A DNA stretch of 45,227 bases from Microbacterium sp. A20 (GCF_004794515.1 NZ_SSDF01000063.1:1-45227), one strand, 5' to 3'; positions 18,829 to 28,093 are shown, counted from the stretch's first letter. The notes: generated by a model from the sequence alone, not told the origin. Numbers and translations are program-made.

Positions 18829-19618
18829 GGTGCCTCCCGATGGGTGTGACCATCGGCTTGCCGGAGACCGGGTCGATGGTGATCTGATTGGCGAGGCCGA
18901 AGACCTCTTCGACGAGCTCGGCGGTCACGACGTCCTGCGGAGCGCCGGTCGCGTGCACACGCCCGTCCTTCATGGCCACCAGCTCGTCGGCGTAGCGGGC
19001 AGCGAGGTTGAGGTCGTGCAGCACCATGACGATGGTGGTGCCGCGCGAGACGCTCAGGTCGGTGAGCAGGTCGAGCACCTCGACCTGGTGTGCGACGTCG
19101 AGGAACGTGGTCGGCTCGTCGAGCAGCAGGATGTCGGTCTCCTGCGCGAGGGCCATCGCGATCCAGACGCGCTGCCGCTGCCCGCCGGAGAGCTCGTCGA
19201 CGCTGCGGTCGGCGAGGTCGGTGATGCCGGTCGCGTCGAGGGCATCGGCCACCACCTCATAGTCGTGGGTGCTCCAGCGCGCGAGCATCTTCTGGTGCGG
19301 GTGCCGGCCGCGGCCCACCAGATCCGCCACCGCGATGCCCTCGGGCGCGACCGGAGACTGCGGCAGCAGGCCCAGGATGCGGGCGACCTCTTTGGTGGGG
19401 CGGGCGTGCACGGACTTGCCGTCGAGCACGATCTGCCCCTCGGTCGGCGAGAGCAGGCGGGCGAGCGAGCGCAGCAGCGTCGACTTGCCGCATCCGTTCG
19501 CGCCCACGATGGTCGTGATGCGTCCGGGCGCGATCTGCAGGTCGAGGCCGTCGATGACGGTGCGGTCGCCGTAGGCGAGCGTGACCCCTTCGGCCGACAG
19601 GCTGTGCGAGACGGTCAT
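18818..19618 (-). CDS. Iron-siderophore ABC transporter ATPase (second system)
   Basis: The 266-aa ATPase has Walker A GANGCGKST, the LLPQSPVAPEG Q-loop, signature LSGGQ, Walker B ILLLDEPT and H-loop VLHDLNLA. It fits the FepC/FagC group. The ATG at 19618 overlaps the permease stop (ATGA). The open frame runs far upstream of this ATG but only as a shadow of the permease. It serves the two-gene permease encoded just before it. Confidence 0.93.
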   Translation of the reverse strand: MTVSHSLSAEGVTLAYGDRTVIDGLDLQIAPGRITTIVGANGCGKSTLLRSLARLLSPTEGQIVLDGKSVHARPTKEVARILGLLPQSPVAPEGIAVADLVGRGRHPHQKMLARWSTHDYEVVADALDATGITDLADRSVDELSGGQRQRVWIAMALAQETDILLLDEPTTFLDVAHQVEVLDLLTDLSVSRGTTIVMVLHDLNLAARYADELVAMKDGRVHATGAPQDVVTAELVEEVFGLANQITIDPVSGKPMVTPIGRHHVR

Positions 19619-20697
19619 AGCGAACCCCCGGAGCGGTTGGTGCGGATGAGGAGGTAGATCAGGTACGGAGCGCCGACCACGCCGGTGATGACGCCGACCG
19701 GATAGCGGGTGCCGAAGGCGAACTGGCCGATCAGGTCGCCGCCGAGCACGAGCACGGCCCCGACGAACGCCGACGGCAGGAGCAGGTTCGCTCCCGGCCC
19801 GGTGATGCGCGCGGCTATGGGCCCGGCCATGAACGCGACGAACGCGATGGGGCCGGTCGCGGCCGTGGCGAACGCGAGCAGCGCGACGGCGCCGAGGATG
19901 AGGAGCAGGCGTGTGGCATCGACCCGGATCCCGAGGCCGGCCGCGGAGTCGTCGCCGAGCTGGAGGGCGCCGAGCGCACGGCCCTGCGACAGCATCAGCG
20001 GGACGATGATCGCCGCGGCGATCGCCATCGGCAGCACCCGCTCCCACGACGCGTTGTTGAGGCTTCCGGTCAGCCACTGCATCGCGGTCTGGATGTCCCA
20101 GTTCGCCGCCCGCGACAGCATGTACGAGATGACGCTCTGCAGCATCGCGGCGACGCCGATGCCGATCAGGATCAGGCGCGTGCCCGCGAAGCCGCCCTTG
20201 ATCGAGAGCAGGTAGATCACGAGAGCGGTGACGATGGCACCGCCGAGGGCGAGCAGCGACACGACCGGCCCGTTCACCGACATCACGACGATGCCGAACA
20301 CCGCGGCAGCCCCGGCGCCGTTCGAGATGCCGATGATGTCGGGCGAGGCGAGCGGGTTGCGCAGCATCGTCTGGAAGCACACGCCCGCCATGCCGAAGCC
20401 GATGCCGGTGAGGACCGCGAGCACCGCGCGCGGCAGTCGGAGGTCGCCGACGGTGAAGGAGGCGCCCGGGACGGTCTCGCCGAGGACCACGCGGACGACC
20501 TCATCCAGCGAGTAGAAGGTGTTGCCCACCATGAGGGCGACCGTGAAGAGCACGAGCAGCAGGATGCCGAGCACGATCGTCGCGATCGCGTGCCGGCGGT
20601 GGCGCGAGCGACGGCCCGCGACGATCCGGGCGATGCGGGCGGATGCCGGCTCGTCGACGCGGTCGAGGGTGTGCTCGGTGTGCTCGGTCGTGCTCAC
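19615..20697 (-). CDS. FecCD-family siderophore permease subunit (FepG-like)
   Basis: The 360-aa protein has about nine to ten membrane helices. It carries FecCD motifs, including MLRNPLASPDIIGISNGAGA near residue 115 and the conserved GPIAFVAFMAGPIA region near 285. A charged N-terminal extension of about 35 residues precedes the first helix. It forms a heterodimeric channel with the preceding gene product. It overlaps both neighbours by 4 bp. Confidence 0.93.
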   Translation of the reverse strand: MSTTEHTEHTLDRVDEPASARIARIVAGRRSRHRRHAIATIVLGILLLVLFTVALMVGNTFYSLDEVVRVVLGETVPGASFTVGDLRLPRAVLAVLTGIGFGMAGVCFQTMLRNPLASPDIIGISNGAGAAAVFGIVVMSVNGPVVSLLALGGAIVTALVIYLLSIKGGFAGTRLILIGIGVAAMLQSVISYMLSRAANWDIQTAMQWLTGSLNNASWERVLPMAIAAAIIVPLMLSQGRALGALQLGDDSAAGLGIRVDATRLLLILGAVALLAFATAATGPIAFVAFMAGPIAARITGPGANLLLPSAFVGAVLVLGGDLIGQFAFGTRYPVGVITGVVGAPYLIYLLIRTNRSGGSL

Positions 20698-21743
20698 AGC
20701 TCACGCACCTTCTGCCGACGGACGATCCAGATGAAGAAGGGGGCGCCGATGATCGCGGTGATGATCCCGACCTGGATCTCCTCCGCCGACGGCGAGATCA
20801 CGCGGCCGATGATGTCGCTCGCGGTCAGCAGCGCGGCGCCCGCGATGGCCGAGAACGGCAGCAGCCAGCGGTGGTCGGTGCCCACCAGCATCCGGCACAT
20901 GTGCGGCACGATGAGGCCGACGAAGCCGATGGGTCCGGCGATCGCCGTCGCCGCGCCGGCGAGGATCACCGCACCGAGCGCCGAGACCATGCGCGTGCGG
21001 AACACGTGCTCGCCGAGGCCCTTGGCCATGTCGTCCCCGAGGGCAAGCGAGTTCATGCCGCGCGCGCTGAGGAAGCAGATCAGGGCGCCGACGGCCAGCA
21101 CCGGTGCCGTGAGGGCGATGCGCGGCCACTCCGCCCCGCCGACACCGCCGATCTGCCACGACTGGAACGTCTGGAGCAGGTCGACGCGGGGCAGCATGAC
21201 CGCGCTGATGAGCGACGCGAAGGCAGCTGAGGTGGCGGCACCGGCGAGCGCGAGCTTGAGCGGCGTCGCGCCCCCGCGTCCGAGCGAGCCGACCGTGTAG
21301 ACGAAGACGGCGGCGATCCCGGCTCCGGCGATGGCAAACCCCATCTGTCCATACGGGTTGCTGAGCCCGAAGAACGCGATGCCGCACACGACGGCGAGCG
21401 AAGCCCCGTTCGAGACGCCGAGGATGCCGGGGTCGGCGATGGGGTTGCGGGTCACGGCCTGCATGGTCGCGCCGGAGAGCGCGAGGGCGGCGCCGATGAG
21501 GAGGGCGAGCACGGTGCGCGGGATGCGTTTGACGATCGCGGCCTGGGCGATCGTGTCGGTGTGGCCGCCGAGGGCCGCGACGATGTCGTCGAACGAGACG
21601 GCGCGCACGCCGAACGAGATCGACAGGATGCTGAGGATGACGAGCACCGCGACCCCGATGAGCAGCCAGAGGGTGCGCACCAGCACCGGGCGTCGCAGGT
21701 CTGCGGCGCCCGGTGCGGGTGCGATGACGGTTGCTGAGGTCAC
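20694..21743 (-). CDS. FecCD-family siderophore permease subunit (FepD-like)
   Basis: The 349-aa protein has about nine to ten membrane helices. Motifs include VTRNPIADPGILGVSNGASL near residue 105 and GPIGFVGLIVPHMCRML near 285, typical of the first permease subunit in FepDG systems. It lies 33 bp after the lipoprotein gene and overlaps the next permease by 4 bp. Confidence 0.93.
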   Translation of the reverse strand: MTSATVIAPAPGAADLRRPVLVRTLWLLIGVAVLVILSILSISFGVRAVSFDDIVAALGGHTDTIAQAAIVKRIPRTVLALLIGAALALSGATMQAVTRNPIADPGILGVSNGASLAVVCGIAFFGLSNPYGQMGFAIAGAGIAAVFVYTVGSLGRGGATPLKLALAGAATSAAFASLISAVMLPRVDLLQTFQSWQIGGVGGAEWPRIALTAPVLAVGALICFLSARGMNSLALGDDMAKGLGEHVFRTRMVSALGAVILAGAATAIAGPIGFVGLIVPHMCRMLVGTDHRWLLPFSAIAGAALLTASDIIGRVISPSAEEIQVGIITAIIGAPFFIWIVRRQKVREL

Positions 21744-21776
21744 GGGGGATTCACTCCGCCGATGCGGATCGAACGA

Positions 21777-22805
21777 TTACTTCGACAGCGGCGCGGCCAG
21801 CATCGCGAGGTAGTCGGTGAGTCCCCACGGGATCGACAGCGGCGACGGGTTCGCGGATGCCGCGATCGGCGTCGCGTTGGGGAGGATCGCGATGCGCCCC
21901 TCGGCGATCGCCGGGATCTTCGACAGCAGCGGGTCCGCCTGCAGCTGCGGGATCAGCGAGTCGTCGCCGTACGTGACGAACACGTCGACGTCGGCGAACT
22001 TCGCCACTTCCTCGGCGCTGATCGTCAGGTCGAACTTGTCGGTGTCCGCCGTGTCCTCCACGAGCGACGGGTAGGGCAGCCCGAGGTTGTCGTGCAGGTA
22101 TCCGGGGCGGGTGTCCGTCGCCGTGTAGTAGCCGATCTGGCTCAGATCGGTCGGGTCGAGGTAGGCGAACAGGACCTTCTTGTCCTTCAGGATGCTGTTC
22201 TCCTCGAGAGCGGCCTCCGCTTCGGCGTGCAGCTCCTCGATCAGTGCTTCACCCTCATCCTCGAGACCCAGTGCCTTCGAGTTCATCTCGACCATGTCGT
22301 CGACCGAGGTGCCCCAGGCGACCTCGGGGTAGGCGATGACCGGTGCGATCTTGGAGAGGGTGTCGTACTCCTCCTGCGTGAGACCCGAGTACGAGGCGAG
22401 GATCACATCGGGCTCGGTGTCGGCGACAGCTTCGTAGTCGATTCCGTCGGTCTCGTCGAAGAGCACCGGCGTCTCGGCCCCCAGCTCATCGAGCTTCTCC
22501 TCGACCCAGGGCAGCACGCCGTTGCCGTCGTCGTCGCCCCAGCTCACCTTGCTCATACCGACCGGGACGATGCCGAGGGCCAGCGGCACCTCGTGGTTCG
22601 CCCAGGCGACCGTCGCGATGCGCTCGGGCTTCTCGGAGATGGTGGTCTCGCCGTAGACGTGCTCCACCGTCACGGGGAAGGCATCCGCCGAGGCCGGGTT
22701 GCCGCCGGCGGTCCCGGTCGATTCCGGGGCGGAGGAGGCGCAGGCGGACAGTCCGACGGCGAGTGCAGCGGCCGCGCCGATGGCGAGGATTCGAGAGGTG
22801 CGCAC
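21777..22805 (-). CDS. Iron-siderophore substrate-binding lipoprotein (second system)
   Basis: The 342-aa protein has a lipoprotein signal with lipobox LSAC and lipidated C22. It has a FepB/CeuD-type fold (VEHVYGETTISEKPERIATV, then a DVILASYSGLTQEEY segment). It probably binds a ferric siderophore for the FepDG-like permease that follows. The start is GTG 22805, preceded by GAAGGGA. It is first in the long iron operon and lies directly behind the IdeR-like boxes. Confidence 0.92.
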   Translation of the reverse strand: MRTSRILAIGAAAALAVGLSACASSAPESTGTAGGNPASADAFPVTVEHVYGETTISEKPERIATVAWANHEVPLALGIVPVGMSKVSWGDDDGNGVLPWVEEKLDELGAETPVLFDETDGIDYEAVADTEPDVILASYSGLTQEEYDTLSKIAPVIAYPEVAWGTSVDDMVEMNSKALGLEDEGEALIEELHAEAEAALEENSILKDKKVLFAYLDPTDLSQIGYYTATDTRPGYLHDNLGLPYPSLVEDTADTDKFDLTISAEEVAKFADVDVFVTYGDDSLIPQLQADPLLSKIPAIAEGRIAILPNATPIAASANPSPLSIPWGLTDYLAMLAAPLSK

Positions 22806-22860
22806 AGGCGTTCCCTTCGGGGTTCGGGGTGAGGGGGCGGCGCGAGAGATGCGCCCAGCC

Positions 22861-22906
22861 TTTGGTAAGCCTGGCCTAATCTAACACGGAGGTTAGGTCC
22901 GCCTCA
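22861..22906 (-). promoter_or_regulatory. Tandem IdeR/DtxR-like iron boxes and promoter
   Basis: The 19-bp site at 22861-22879 (TTTGGTAAGCCTGGCCTAA) is a close match to the DtxR/IdeR consensus TTAGGTTAGSCTAACCTAA, from general knowledge of the family. A second, weaker site lies at 22888-22906 on the opposite strand, with a good ACCTAACCT half. Between them, TAGATT (22883-22878 on the minus strand) looks like the -10 box of the iron operon. Iron-loaded IdeR would therefore cover the promoter and repress all eight genes. Confidence 0.75.
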
Positions 22907-22932
22907 CTTCGAGTCCTGACCACAGACCTCGT

Positions 22933-22990
22933 TTCGAATCGCGCGAATGGTGCAGATCACCGCCGAATCGGACGATTCGCGCGACTCGAA
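22933..22990. repeat. Palindromic element, unique family (TCGAATCGCGCG)
   Basis: The arms 22933-22948 and 22975-22990 are 16-bp inverted copies with one mismatch, separated by 26 nt. The word CGAAT recurs within the element. It lies between the iron promoter and the csp terminator and has no sequence relative elsewhere in the window. Confidence 0.75.
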
Positions 22991-23008
22991 TGCTGCGGGC
23001 ACAGAAAA

Positions 23009-23040
23009 AGCCGGCCGGATCCGTGAGGATCCGGCCGGCT
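23009..23040 (-). terminator. Rho-independent terminator of the cold-shock gene
   Basis: A perfect 14-bp stem (23009-23022 with 23027-23040) closes on a 4-nt loop. On the minus strand a run of five Ts follows it. It lies 19 bp after the csp stop. Confidence 0.93.
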
Positions 23041-23059
23041 TCAGGAAGTCAGCGCGCGC

Positions 23060-23263
23060 TCAGAGAGCGCGGATGTTCGCCGCCTGCATGCCCTTGGGGC
23101 CACGCTCAGCGTCGAATTCGACCTTCTGGTTCTCGCGGAGCTCCTTGAAACCGGAGCCGGCGATAGCCGAGTAGTGGGCGAAGAGGTCGTCCGAGCCGTC
23201 ATCGGGAGCGATGAAGCCGAAGCCCTTTTCCGCGTTGAACCATTTCACAGTGCCAGTGGCCAT
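23060..23263 (-). CDS. Cold-shock domain protein, CspA family
   Basis: The 67-aa protein is a complete cold-shock domain. RNP1 is KGFGFI (residues 13-18), RNP2-like DLFAHYSAI follows, and the N-terminus is [10 protein letters not shown]. It binds single-stranded RNA and DNA and acts as an RNA chaperone. The gene has an AT-rich leader with GAAAGTAG before the ATG and a small hairpin (23289-23302) further up. That hairpin may end the LuxR transcript or structure the csp leader. A strong terminator follows the gene. Confidence 0.96.
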   Translation of the reverse strand: MATGTVKWFNAEKGFGFIAPDDGSDDLFAHYSAIAGSGFKELRENQKVEFDAERGPKGMQAANIRAL

Positions 23264-23338
23264 GTGTTTCTACTTTCTATTTGACTTAGCCGTTTGCACG
23301 GCCTACGCGGAATCGGAACATCCGACACGCGCGCTTGC

Positions 23339-26230
23339 TCAAGGTACCACGGCTGGCTGACGTGCAGCAGAGAACGTCGGATTCTGTTGCAGAAGAGCCG
23401 CCTCGGTGCGCGTGCTCACACCGAGCTTGCGCAACACCGCCGATACATGGACGCTCACGGTCTTGACGCTGATGAAGAGCCGCTCGCCGATCTGGCGGTT
23501 GCTCAAGCCCTCGGCGATGAGTTCGAGCACCTGCTTCTCGCGCGCGGTCAGCGGGTCGGCGCCGGCGGACGCCTCCGACGCGAGGCGCACCCCGAACCCC
23601 GCGTCGGTGGCGAACCGCGCGACGGCGGCCTGCAGGTGCGCATGCCCCAGAGCTTCCGCGATCTCCGCCGCCTCGGCGAGCACGACCGACGCCGCCGGTC
23701 GGTCGCCCTCATGCACCCGCATGCGCGCCTGCTCGAGCCGGAGCACGACGCGGAAGGTGACGGGCACGTCTTCCCCGTCGGCGCACAGCAGTGCCGCGTC
23801 GAGCGAGTCGGGGTGCGGTTCGAGCAGGGCGTCGAGGATGGTCGACCAGGCATCGTCTTGCAGCTGTGCGGGCTGCGCGAGCCAGGCGGTGCGGATCGCG
23901 TCGACGGCGGCCGCAACATCGGCGCCCTCTGCCCGCAGCTCGGCGATGAGCGCCCCGCCCTGCAGCAGGAGCCGCCGTTGGTGCAGCAGGGCCGGCCGTT
24001 CGTCCCGAAGCATCTCGAGGATGGTGTCGAGCGCTCCGCGGAGGTCGCCCGCGCTCTCGGCCACCGCGACCGTCATCATCACCCGGTCGTACCAGATCTG
24101 CCGCTCGGAGATGCCGGTCTCGTGGAAAGCCGGAAGCCATTCCTGCAGCAGCTCGTCGGCCTCGTCCGTCCTGCCCCGCCAGGCGAGAACCCGCACCCGG
24201 GTCATGCTCATGTACATGCGGAACACGCGCAGGGTTCCCTGCATCATGTCGCGCGACAGCATCTCCTCCACCCGGTCGATCTCACCGAGCTCGAGTAGGG
24301 GAACGACCATGTTCTGCGCCATGATCGACCCCGAGGTGCGCTCGACGCGCAGCTCCCGCGCGCGGCGCAGGCCCTCTTCGGCGACTTCGACCGCCTCGCG
24401 GTAGCGGCCGAGCAGGGTCAGCAGGTCGGAGTAGTTGACGCGGTACCGCATCTCGGCATTCGAGCCCGTCGCGAGGTCGCGCGCGCGTTCATACTGGCGC
24501 ACGCCCGCCTCGACCTCGCCCAGGTGCGCGAGGGAGCCGCCGCGGACATTCGCCGCGATCGACAGCTGATCCGTGGACGGCGCCCCTGCGGCCCCACGCT
24601 CGGCCTCATCCGCGAGCCGGATCGCCTCTTCACGGTCGCCCGCGATCATGCGCCGGCTCGCGAGCTGGTTGAGCAGCTCGGCCCGGAAGACCTCGTCGTC
24701 GACATGCGCCTCGGCGATGGCCAGGGCCTGTTGCAGCAGCGGGATCGCCCCGAGGCGGCCGAGGTTGACCAGGTACAGCGCCTTGTTGCGCAGAAGTCGC
24801 GCATGCAGACGCGGCTCGACGGTCTCGGGGTCGACCTCGGCGAGCGCGAGGTTCGCCACAGCGAGCGCCCGTTCGCCGTCGCCGGCGTTGCGCAGGATCG
24901 ACCCCAGCACCAGAAGCAGATCGAGGCGATCGAGGCGCGCGGCATCGGCGGCATCGGGGACGAGAGGCCACAGCTCCAGCGCGAGTTCGCCGAAGCGGGC
25001 GGCGGTCGCGAACGCATACTGCGCCTTCGCGTGGCGCATGGCATCGGCCGCGGCGACGAGAGCCTTCCGATCGTCTTGCGCGAGCTGCCAGTGGTACGCG
25101 AGCGCGGCAGCGTCGTCGCCCCCGTCGCTGCCCGAAGCCGCAGCCTCGAGGGCCTCGGCGTAGGCGCGATGCAGGCGGGCACGTTCACCGGGAAGCAGGT
25201 CGTCGTGCACGGCCTCGCGCAGGAGGGCATGCCGGAACCGATAGTCGTCGTCGGCCACGACCAGGATGCCGCTGCGCGTCGCCTCGCGGATCGCCTCGTC
25301 GAGCCGCTGCTCCGGAAGGTCGGCGAGGCGGGTGATCAGCGGATGCGACAGCGGACGCTCGGCACCGGAGGCGACTTTGACGACGTGCTGCGCATCGTCG
25401 CCGAGACGGTCGAACCGGGCCAGCAGCAGGTCGCGGAGTCCGTCGGGGAGGGGACCGTTCGCGCATCCCGCGATCTCTTCGACGAAGAACGGCACGCCCT
25501 CGGCCCGCTCCTGCATGCGATCGAAGGCGGCCTCGGAGAGTGGACGGCCGCTGATCCGCTCGGCCAGTTCCCGCACCGCGGCTGTGTCGAGCCGGGCGAG
25601 CGTGAGGCGCTCGAGCAGGCGCGCACGCGTGGCCTCGCCGATGAAACGGCTCACCGCGTCTCCGCGTCGCACGTCGTCGCTCCGGCAGGTGAGGAGCAGC
25701 AGGATGCGCCCACGGTCGAGCGCGCGCAGGAGGAAGGACAGGATGGCGAGCGTCGAATCATCGGCCCAGTGCAGATCTTCGACCACGAGCACCTGGGGTG
25801 CCCGCTCGGCGGCTGCCTCGATCAGGGAGGCGATGGCGTCGCGGAGTCGCTCGGGGCTGGTGCGCTCGCGGTCGGTCGGCGCATCCACGAGCTCCGGCAG
25901 CAGCATGGCCAGGGCCTCGACGCCCACCCCGACCGACTCGCGCACCCGCTCGACGCCCATGCACGTGACGATGGAGCGGAGGATGCCGGTGAGCGGGCCG
26001 TATGGCGTGCGGGAACCGCCGAGGTCGAGGCACCACCCCACATGGACGTCGGCGGTGTGCTCGATCTCGGCGGTGAACTCGCGCAGCAGCCGGGATTTGC
26101 CCATCCCCGCATCGCCCTCGACGAGCAGCGCCGCCGGCACCCCCTCACGCACGTCGTCGAACAGCCGGCGCACTTCGGCGAGCTCGGCCGCACGACCGAC
26201 CATCACGGTGCTCGGTGCGGAGGAAGGCAT
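23339..26230 (-). CDS. Large ATP-binding LuxR-family transcriptional regulator (LAL/MalT-like)
   Basis: The protein has about 963 aa. An N-terminal AAA/NACHT-like ATPase has Walker A GDAGMGKSRLL at about residues 37-47 and Walker B-like VLVVEDLHWAD. The long middle region is rich in alpha-helical TPR-type repeats (about 330-860). The C-terminal LuxR helix-turn-helix is DPLTAREKQVLELIAEGLSN and beyond. LAL regulators are ATP-dependent activators of catabolic or secondary-metabolism genes. I chose ATG 26230, just before the ATPase domain. GTG 26302 would add 24 residues and overlap the upstream stop as GTGA. Target genes and ligand are not evident. Confidence 0.9.
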   Translation of the reverse strand: MPSSAPSTVMVGRAAELAEVRRLFDDVREGVPAALLVEGDAGMGKSRLLREFTAEIEHTADVHVGWCLDLGGSRTPYGPLTGILRSIVTCMGVERVRESVGVGVEALAMLLPELVDAPTDRERTSPERLRDAIASLIEAAAERAPQVLVVEDLHWADDSTLAILSFLLRALDRGRILLLLTCRSDDVRRGDAVSRFIGEATRARLLERLTLARLDTAAVRELAERISGRPLSEAAFDRMQERAEGVPFFVEEIAGCANGPLPDGLRDLLLARFDRLGDDAQHVVKVASGAERPLSHPLITRLADLPEQRLDEAIREATRSGILVVADDDYRFRHALLREAVHDDLLPGERARLHRAYAEALEAAASGSDGGDDAAALAYHWQLAQDDRKALVAAADAMRHAKAQYAFATAARFGELALELWPLVPDAADAARLDRLDLLLVLGSILRNAGDGERALAVANLALAEVDPETVEPRLHARLLRNKALYLVNLGRLGAIPLLQQALAIAEAHVDDEVFRAELLNQLASRRMIAGDREEAIRLADEAERGAAGAPSTDQLSIAANVRGGSLAHLGEVEAGVRQYERARDLATGSNAEMRYRVNYSDLLTLLGRYREAVEVAEEGLRRARELRVERTSGSIMAQNMVVPLLELGEIDRVEEMLSRDMMQGTLRVFRMYMSMTRVRVLAWRGRTDEADELLQEWLPAFHETGISERQIWYDRVMMTVAVAESAGDLRGALDTILEMLRDERPALLHQRRLLLQGGALIAELRAEGADVAAAVDAIRTAWLAQPAQLQDDAWSTILDALLEPHPDSLDAALLCADGEDVPVTFRVVLRLEQARMRVHEGDRPAASVVLAEAAEIAEALGHAHLQAAVARFATDAGFGVRLASEASAGADPLTAREKQVLELIAEGLSNRQIGERLFISVKTVSVHVSAVLRKLGVSTRTEAALLQQNPTFSAARQPAVVP

Positions 26231-26298
26231 GGGTTCATGATCCCACCCTCCGCCGACATTCGGGGCGGACCGCGATCCGGTCCGAACGGCCGCGTCGC

Positions 26299-26583
26299 TC
26301 ACCGTGCGACGGAGGCCGTCCGGTCGCAGGCGGAGGCCGGATGCGAGGTCGACACGGTCGCGGCGCGGGACGTCACGGGTCGGGTCTTCGCGGTCTGGCT
26401 GCTGACGGATCGCCCCGCGTCCAGGCGGAAGATGCGGCGCAGCATCCGACGCGCCGCCCCCGGGGAACGAGGAACGATCTGGTCGGCGCGCTCGATGAGC
26501 ATGCGCCGACGCGCGGCTGCGCGCTCCAGCTCCTCGTGCTGGTAACCGGTGTACTGCTCGGTGAAAAACGTGTGCTCGAACAT
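26299..26583 (-). CDS. Small basic protein of unknown function
   Basis: The 94-aa protein begins MFEHTFFTEQYTGYQHEELE, followed by an Arg-rich helical segment (RAAARRRMLIERADQIV) and a Ser/Thr-rich tail. GGAG directly upstream of ATG 26583 supports this start over longer ones. I do not recognise the family. It sits just before the LuxR regulator in the same direction and may be co-transcribed with it. The C-terminal 35 residues have weaker codon bias and could be non-conserved. Confidence 0.6.
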   Translation of the reverse strand: MFEHTFFTEQYTGYQHEELERAAARRRMLIERADQIVPRSPGAARRMLRRIFRLDAGRSVSSQTAKTRPVTSRAATVSTSHPASACDRTASVAR

Positions 26584-26705
26584 GGGATCTCCTCGTCGGT
26601 GTGGTGTATCCCTACACTCCGCTCTGAGGTACCTCGCCGACATCGGACGGATTCCCTATCTTTCCGGTGCCGATGCCTAGGGGTGCCGCCTGGTGATGGC
26701 CACGA

Positions 26706-27767
26706 CTAGGCGGGCGGCGTCTCCGCGCGCAGCGGCGACCGCCGGGCCGAGGGGCGCGACCGCGCCGGCACGAGGATCGCCATCACCCGCACGAGCGTGG
26801 CCATCCACAGCAGTCCGAGCCCGACGACGACGGCTTCGACCGCCGTGGCCGAGTACAGGCCGAACGGCACCCACAGCACGACGGCCACCACGATGAGTAG
26901 TCCGACGCCGACCGACGTGATCAGCAACGCGCGGGGAGGACCGGGGATGGCGGCCACGGTGGCGGCCGCGGCACCGAGGAACAGGACGAGTGTCGCGAAG
27001 GCGGCGATGTCGTGCGGGAGAGGCACCCGGTGCAGCGGCAGCAGGCCGACGGCGGCGAGCGCGACGCCGGTCGCCGCCCACAGCGCGACCACCGCGGCGA
27101 TGCGCCGCAGAGCGGAGTCGCCGAGCATCCGGTGCAGGTCGCGGCCGATGTACGAGCCGACGGTCGCGATCAGGAGCCCTGCCACGACGAGGGTGCCGTT
27201 GAAGGCCCACCCGGATCCGAGTTGCGAGAAGTTCTCCTCCCACCAGCGCGGGTCGGCGGACGTGACCATGGCGAAGAGCGTGCCGATCACGAGGAATCCG
27301 AACAGGAGGGCAGACAGGTCGGCCGTGCGCAGTCCGATGCCGGCTCCGAAGGCGAAGCGGCCGCCGACGGCCGAGGCGACACCCGCGAGCAGACCTCCGC
27401 CGACCGCCGCGAGCTGCAGACCCTGGAGGCCGACGGCGAGGATCTCGGCGGTGAGCAGGACACCCATCACGGTGACCGCTCCGAAAGCGACGGTGAGCGC
27501 GACGGTCGAGAGGTCGGAGGCCACGGCCTGCCAGCGCGGCATCGGCCCGGTCTCCGCGCGACGGTGCATCAGCGTGCTCGTCAGGAACGCGGCGGCGGCG
27601 ACGATGCCGGCGACCGCCGCGACCGGCACCGCGAGCGATCCTGGACCGGTGAGCGGGCGTGGGTCACCACGAAGGAGCAGGATGCCCGCGACGGCACCGA
27701 CGACGAAGCAGACCGCGGTCGCCCATACGGCCCTCGTCTCGCCGCGCAGCTTCTCGTCCCGCTCCAT
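26706..27767 (-). CDS. Polytopic membrane protein, tentatively DUF998-like
   Basis: The 353-aa protein has about nine to ten hydrophobic helices and a basic, proline-containing C-terminal tail. The segment TSADPRWWEENFSQLGSGWA, followed by FNGTLVVAGLL, resembles DUF998 membrane proteins, which have no established function. ATG 27767 is chosen because the upstream frame is a non-hydrophobic shadow. It stands alone, with about 120 bp before the small basic protein gene. Confidence 0.7.
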   Translation of the reverse strand: MERDEKLRGETRAVWATAVCFVVGAVAGILLLRGDPRPLTGPGSLAVPVAAVAGIVAAAAFLTSTLMHRRAETGPMPRWQAVASDLSTVALTVAFGAVTVMGVLLTAEILAVGLQGLQLAAVGGGLLAGVASAVGGRFAFGAGIGLRTADLSALLFGFLVIGTLFAMVTSADPRWWEENFSQLGSGWAFNGTLVVAGLLIATVGSYIGRDLHRMLGDSALRRIAAVVALWAATGVALAAVGLLPLHRVPLPHDIAAFATLVLFLGAAAATVAAIPGPPRALLITSVGVGLLIVVAVVLWVPFGLYSATAVEAVVVGLGLLWMATLVRVMAILVPARSRPSARRSPLRAETPPA

Positions 27768-27850
27768 GCGCCCATGCAAGCACGCACCCCGGACGCGCGG
27801 AAGATCCCGCTCCGCTCCGCTCGCGCTTCGAGTCGTCCGGGATGCGCCCG

Positions 27851-28015
27851 TCAGGCGTGCTGCAGAGCCTTGGGGGTGAAGTAGGTGACCTCTCCGGTCT
27901 CGTCCTCGATGCCGAAGATGAACTGCCCCGAGGGCGTCGCGCAGATGTCGATGACCTTTCCGCGTGAACGCGGGGTGATGACTTCGTCGCCCGGCTTGAA
28001 TGTGGTCTTCGTCAT
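27851..28015 (-). CDS. Small (54 aa) protein of unknown function, SH3/KOW-like
   Basis: The sequence starts MTKTTFKPGDEVITPRSRGK and has an alternating beta-strand pattern with a GDEV-RGKV turn. Such a pattern is common in small SH3-like barrels, and FGIEDETGEVTYFTPKAL closes the fold. The codon bias is good and the end is clean. I cannot name the family. It lies in the same direction as the SRPBCC gene and 84 bp before the DUF998-like gene, possibly as a stand-alone regulator of RNA or protein binding. The function is inference only. Confidence 0.65.
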   Translation of the reverse strand: MTKTTFKPGDEVITPRSRGKVIDICATPSGQFIFGIEDETGEVTYFTPKALQHA

Positions 28016-28042
28016 GGCGCGATCGTACAGCGCTCGACGCGA

Positions 28043-28076
28043 CGAGGCCCGGCGCCTGAACGGCATCCGGGCCTCG
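28043..28076 (-). terminator. Hairpin after the SRPBCC gene
   Basis: A 10-bp stem CGAGGCCCGG (28043-28052) with CCGGGCCTCG (28067-28076) lies 18 bp beyond the SRPBCC stop. The GAGGCCCGG/CCGGGCCTC word is the same as in the terminator at 13825-13862. No clear T-tract is present. Confidence 0.6.
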
Positions 28077-28093
28077 CCACCTGGGGTTCGAGG

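Noticed and set aside
23289..23302. A cold-shock RNA thermosensor upstream of csp
   Set aside because: Only a 5-bp stem is visible, too little to support a thermosensor.
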